DNA of 64,000 nt from Alligator mississippiensis (lineage: Eukaryota > Chordata > Crocodylia > Alligatoridae), in NCBI RefSeq assembly GCF_030867095.1, contig NC_081827.1:217313810-217377809 (forward strand), given 5' to 3'. The position numbers and the translations under genes were made by a program. The first letter of the stretch is position 1. The number at the start of each line of letters is the position of its first letter. Below, piece after piece: positions 59,669 through 64,000 of this stretch. The notes below the pieces were generated by a model that saw only the letters and a program-made list of their open reading frames with translations, searched no databases and was not told where the DNA came from.

Positions 59669-60395
59669 TAGAGCTGTGCAAAATTTCACCAGCCATTTTA
59701 TTTTGGCACTGTTTCGACTTGTTTCTAGCTCGAAACAGTGAAATCAAAATGAAACGAAGGGCTCGGAAACAGCCTCAGAACAAAATGAGCACAGTCGAAA
59801 TGTTTCAAAAGTTTTGAAACGTTTTGAGTTTCGAAGCTGAAGCTAGGCTTGTCTGCAGGGAAACAGAAAGTAAGGAGAGGGAGGAGGAAGCAGGGGGAAG
59901 GACAGTGAGGGTGCACCTTAACACACACACTGGAGCGGAAGCTGAGAAGACCGGGGCTGAGGCTGTAGGGGAGGAGGAGACCTCATTGGGGCACACTACC
60001 GTGTCATCTAGAGGCCCCAGGACCAGTGAGGGCATGCCTTAACACACACACACACACAGTCACACGTCATGAGTTCTGCTTGTCAGCAGTTTGAGGTGCA
60101 GGAGTTTCTGGGAAACTGCACCTATCTCCTTAAAAGCTGGCAGACTTCATGGCCTCAGAAGGGGCTACCATCCCTGCTGTTTTCATCCACATCTGCTAAA
60201 AAATGATAAATTTACAGGCAGTTTCATGCTTCCCCATTATAGCCTATGGGTGAAACATCGAAACAGTGAAACAGTTTTGACTAAACAAAATGAAACAGCG
60301 GTTTTGAAATGAAGTGAAACTCGAAACAAAACACTGACCCATTGAAATGGCGAAATGGAAGTCGAAATGAAATGGTGCTGTTTCGCACACCCCTA
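59669..60395. mobile_element. hAT-type non-autonomous element (727 bp)
   Basis: Left tip TAGAGCTGTGCAAAATTTC; right tip, reversed, TAGGGGTGTGCGAAACAGC. Flanked by an exact 8-bp duplication, TCACTTAC (59661-59668 and 60396-60403). The ends are dense in TTTCGAAAC/GTTTCGAC-type motifs in both orientations. The middle has two short (AC)n tracts (59922-59930 and 60042-60058). No transposase. Same tip family as 2546-3592. Confidence 0.87.
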
Positions 60396-60403
60396 TCACT
60401 TAC

Positions 60404-60940
60404 ATCTCCCTGAATCACCAAATTACCTTTAAGAAAAACTACTTCTTTTCAAATAATCTGTATTTATGTATCATCTCCTATATGAGGTTTGTCAAAGACT
60501 GAGCACTTCAAAAGAATTCACATAGTAAGTTAAGATAGCTTAATGTTGAACCCTATGAACATAGTGACCATTCCTGTGACACATCTTGGCCCCCCGATGC
60601 AACCAGGGATGCCCAATTCTATGGGCTGGGAAGACCTTGGTGAGACTGGTAACAAAACCATCCCAAATGTTGTGGATGTTTTGGAGGTGGGCTTGCAGGG
60701 AACAGAAACTCAGAAGAGGGAGAAGGTGGGGTGGAGAGAAGGACTGCTCTGATATTGACATCTGTAGCTAGCCACTGTCCTCCCCCCCCACCACAGCCCC
60801 CTCTTTTAAAGTGCCAGGAAGGTGAGGCTGGGTGGGGGATGGGGCCAGGCAGGGCAGCCATGGGGGCTTCTCCTGTGGCTCCTCAGGCTGTGCCTGCCTC
60901 TGCCAGCCTCCTGGCACTTAAAAAAAAATAAAAACAAATC
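60404..60940. other. unassigned stretch, partly GC-rich
   Basis: AT-rich to about 60540 and then GC-rich. The latter probably belongs to the element ending at 61087. Its long frames are composition effects. Confidence 0.45.
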
Positions 60941-61087
60941 CCTGCAATCACCAGCTGCAGCAGTGACAATCAGGGCTTCAGCCAAACTGAAACAGAACAG
61001 TGATCCAAAACACCTAAATGAATCACTGTCCCCCCAAAACAGCCAAATCCGAAATGGAAACAAAACATAGCCATTTCGCACAGTCCT
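60941..61087. mobile_element. hAT-type element right end
   Basis: Ends with AAACATAGCCATTTCGCACAGTCCTA, inward tip TAGGACTGTGCGAAATGG. It is preceded by AATCACTGTCCCCC...CCAAATCCGAAATGGA, which parallels the right part of 2546-3592 (AATCACTGTCCCCTGAATC...CCAAATCCGAAATGAA). The left boundary was not found. Confidence 0.6.
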
Positions 61088-61089
61088 AC

Positions 61090-61860
61090 TGTCCAGCCAG
61101 GGCAGTGCATGGGGCTCAGTGCTGGGGTGGGGAGTGGGATGGAGCCACAAGCGGCTTGTCCAGCAGGGTGTGGCGTATAGGGGGCAGCTCCCCACTGTTG
61201 TGACACGGGAAGCATGTCCCCCCAGATTTGTGGGTAGGGCCAGATGTAGGTTTCCCACTACATGCTCAGGGTTCCCCTCCCTGCTGCCCTCCCTGTAGAA
61301 GCCCCACACCACTATGGTGAGGCAATCCAGCAGCAGCAGAGATAGCAGCAGCACAAAGTTGTGCCCCCTGGTGCTGTTGGGTGGACAGCGGAGGTACAGC
61401 CAGCACGGGGCTCCCTGGAGCAGGGCAGCAAGCTCTGGGCCTGCAGCAGGCAGCCTGCATCCGCCCTCGCCCCACTTGGCCCTGTTCTGGCCGTGCTGCC
61501 AGCAGAGGTGTAGGAGAGGGTGGAGGGAGGGGAAGGCAGACATGTGTCCCGCCTTCACATTTAAAAAAGTTGGTTACCCTACACCAACTCTGCAAGGGGC
61601 AGTTTGCAGGGAAGGGGTGAAGCACCCTAGGATGCCTGAGGACTGTGAGTTAACTTGAACCAGGAGGGGATGCAACAGAAGTTCAATAAACTAATTTAAA
61701 TTAAAGCAGTTAAATCTGATACTACACTCAGCCACGTTCATCTTAAACTGGTTTTGACCATTTTGAAAGCAGTTTAGGAGCACTGAACTTCTGTTGTGTT
61801 ACAAATTTGAACTGGTTTCCAATCACTTATACTGATTTATATGTACTTTCTATCCCTAGC
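61090..61860. repeat. GC-rich repeat with the TAGGGA-tip tail
   Basis: The last about 220 bases (61640-61858) match 9185-9408 in order: AACTTGAACCAGGAGG, CAGTTAAATCTGATAC, ACTGGTTTTGACC, CACTGAACTTCTGTTG and TTTCTATCCCTA. It is the same element family with a GC-rich variable body. The left end was not identified. Confidence 0.5.
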
Positions 61861-61878
61861 CCAAGTGGACCAGACTAG

Positions 61879-62916
61879 TGTCATATTGAATGAAATAGTT
61901 TGAATGTCTGTAATAGTTGCCCATTAGCCACTTTAGGAAGAAGACAAGATTTATTTTGTTATCTAGGCCATTGTTTTGGTCTACGTGTGGAAGGTCCTGA
62001 CTTTGCTCAAAGTCTTAACTCTTGAATTGTATCTTTAGAGGCCTTTAACACAGTTAACCTAAAAATGACCCTTAAGCAAATATCCCACATTCCGAGAAAT
62101 CAAACCCTAGGAGCCTTTTAAAAGATTGGAAAGAAAGAAAATTCCTCAAAGTAAACAAAAGATCAACAAAAGAAACTAATTACCAAGCAAAAGAATCTGT
62201 TAAGAAAGATCCGAGCCCAAATTTGGGAGTAGAGACAGGTTTGGGTAGGAGGGGCCCAAGATGACAACTCACTCAATAAGAACTGTAACCTACTGTCCCA
62301 ATTTGGAGGTAACCTCACTTGCAGAACAACGAAGGAAGAATTGCAAGTGTAGGTCGGATCAGACTGATCACCTGAACCACCCTCTCCATGAACACGAATC
62401 TCTTAGTTCACGCTGAAGCCGCAGAGCACCCGAAAGGGCCTGAAAGAAGGGGACTTAGTCCTATCAGTATTGAGGCCAGCCCATTAAACCGTATTACTGA
62501 GGCCAGCCCACTGAACCGTACTACTGAGGCCAACCCATTAAATTGTACTACTGAGGAATGAAACCGTATTTAGGTGTTTGGCTTCTCGGAATTCTAGGAT
62601 TGTAAGTATATTATGAAAAATAATAGTATGGATTCAAATTTAACTTTGAGTTGTAATTGTAATTGTTTTAAGGAAGTACATTTGGAGCATTGTTTCTGAT
62701 ATATGTAGTTATTGTGTTCTTAATGTTTGTGGTATTTCTTAAAGCTAAGCAGTGTTACATGCGTAGCAAAGAATTTTAAAATAAAATTGTGTTGTATGAA
62801 TTAAGTGCGCAATCATTGTGAAATCATGCAAATAGCTAAAAATTTCCCAAGCTAGTGCATGAAATGAATCAGTAAGTTGTGTGGAATTTTCTCTATTCCA
62901 TAATCCACTAGAGACA
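61879..62916 (+). mobile_element. solo LTR fossil (1.04 kb)
   Basis: TGTCATATTG...CACTAGAGACA with flanking 5-mers ACTAG and GCTAG (four of five match). It is an uninterrupted copy of the LTR nested at 51124-52775. It contains a CTCAATAAGAACTG segment, corresponding to CTCAATAAAAACTG in the other copy, and AATAAAATTG near the 3' end. No internal region. Old, inert, family not named. Confidence 0.75.
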
Positions 62917-63116
62917 GCTAGAAGTTTTTTCTGATCTAATTACGCCCAGAGTATTTGCTTTTCAGACATATCCAAAAGATACCATCTCTCACTTAGTTTT
63001 CCTGCTGTAAGCAATATCCTGAGGTGATACACATGCCAGGGTCTCTCCTTTTAAAATGAAAGTTTGTCATTGTCTGAAGGGCATAATTCATGGGCCTCAG
63101 AACACATCTGTCAGGA

Positions 63117-64000
63117 TTCATAGATTCATAGATGCTAGGGTCGGAAGGGACCTCAATAGATCATCGAGTCCGACCCCCTGCACAGGCAGGAAAGAGTGCT
63201 GGGTTCAGATGACCCCAGCTAGATGCTTATCCAACCTCCTCTTGAAGACCCCCAGGGTAGGGGAGAGCACCACCTCCCTTGGGAGCCCGTTCCAGACCGT
63301 GGCCACTCGAACTGTGAAGAAGTTCTTCCTAATGTCCAGTCTAAATCTGCTCTCTGCTAGCTTGTGGCCATTATTTCTTGCAACCCCCAGGGGCGCCTTG
63401 GTGAATAAAACCTCGCCAATTCCCTTCTGTGTCACCCATGATGAACTTACAGGCAGCCACAAGGTCGCCTCTCAACCTTCTCTTGCGGAGGCTGAAGAGG
63501 TCCAGGTGCCCCAGTCTCTCCTCATAGAGCTTGGCCTGCAAGCCCTTAACCATACAAGTGGCCATTCTCTGGACCCTCTCCAGGTTATCCACATCCCTCT
63601 TGAAGTGTGGCGCCCAAAATTGCAGGCAGTATTCCAACTGCGGTCTGACCAGCGCCCGATAGAGGGGAAGTATCACCTCCTTGGATCTGTTCGTCATGCA
63701 TCTGCTGATGCACAATAAAGTGACATTGGCTTTTCTGATGGCTTTGTCACATTGCCGACTCATGTTCATTTTGGAGTCCACTAGGACTCCAAGATCCCTT
63801 TCCGCTTCCATTCTACCAAGCAGGTCATTCCCTAGGCTGTAGGTACGCTGGACATTTTTCCTCCCTAGGTGCAGCACTTTGCATTTCTCCTTGTTGAATT
63901 GCATTCTGTTGTTTTCCGCCCACATGTCCAACCTGTCCAGGTCTGCTTGTAGTTGTTCCCTGCCCTCCGGCGTGTCCACTTCTCCCCACAGTTTTGTGTC
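63117..64000 (-). mobile_element. CR1 LINE, continues beyond the window
   Basis: On the minus strand the copy enters from the window edge at DTKLWGEVDTPEG (the end of the FADD box). It continues with [56 protein letters not shown] and LFSLRKRRLRGDL, and ends in a tail with ATTCATAG octamer repeats at 63117-63135. One frame change near 63420 (GDTEGNWRGF against the TQKGIGEVLF frame) separates two pieces, 63979-63371 and 63462-63205. Same subfamily as 44230-46012. Confidence 0.93.

Noticed and set aside
60806-61558. 250-codon minus-strand frame with hydrophobic segments
   Set aside because: It crosses the end of one hAT-type element at 61087 into another repeat. GC-rich low-stop sequence with no recognisable domain.

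Overview
This is intergenic or intronic DNA from a large vertebrate genome, almost certainly a sauropsid and most likely a crocodilian (a turtle is the main alternative). The basis is several CR1 LINEs of two closely related subfamilies with the typical octamer-repeat 3' tail, many non-autonomous hAT elements with 8-bp target-site duplications (TSDs), AT-rich unique sequence between them, and no operon-like gene packing. I found no host protein-coding gene and no exon I could defend. All long reading frames with recognisable similarity belong to transposable elements. The only structural-RNA sequence is a truncated U6 snRNA copy.

Layout. 1-14 kb: AT-rich unique DNA with one 1.05-kb hAT-type element (2546-3592), a short CR1 tail (about 5.2-5.3 kb) and a GC-rich repeat block (7.88-9.41 kb). 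14.15-18.11 kb: a nearly full-length minus-strand CR1 with both ORFs decayed. 18.5-20.43 kb: an LTR-like fossil containing a (GAAA)n tract that holds a 79-nt exact U6 fragment. 20.9-21.3 kb: a small hAT MITE and a CR1 tail. 21.54-24.77 kb: an LTR element with two LTRs, an exact 5-bp TSD, a primer-binding-like site and a gag-like frame, but no recognisable polymerase. 24.8-28 kb: quiet. 28.97-31.28 kb: a jockey/L2/CR1-group LINE whose 5' part is inverted. 32-41.2 kb: several MITEs and a foldback hairpin in AT-rich DNA. 41.96-43.25 kb: a solo LTR with an exact 5-bp TSD. 44.23-46.01 kb: a plus-strand CR1 with a long reverse-transcriptase frame. 48.2-53.6 kb: a minus-strand copy of the same LINE family as at 29-31 kb, carrying an internal inverted duplication and a hAT element, which holds a solo LTR, which holds a CR1 fragment. 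54.6-57 kb: GC- and AC-rich repeats, then an old CR1 piece. 59.2-61.9 kb: a foldback repeat and hAT-type elements. 61.88-62.92 kb: a second solo LTR of the family nested at 51 kb. 63.1 kb to the end: a minus-strand CR1 running out of the window.

Nothing here works together as a gene system. The content is the insertion history of a retrotransposon-rich region. I did not find a previously undescribed functional system. The most unusual structures are the U6 fragment inside a microsatellite, the four-layer nest of elements, the precisely abutting LINE inversion, the inverted duplication inside a LINE reverse-transcriptase region, and two foldback repeats. All calls come from reading by eye. Family names beyond CR1, hAT and LTR are deliberately withheld where I could not name them.
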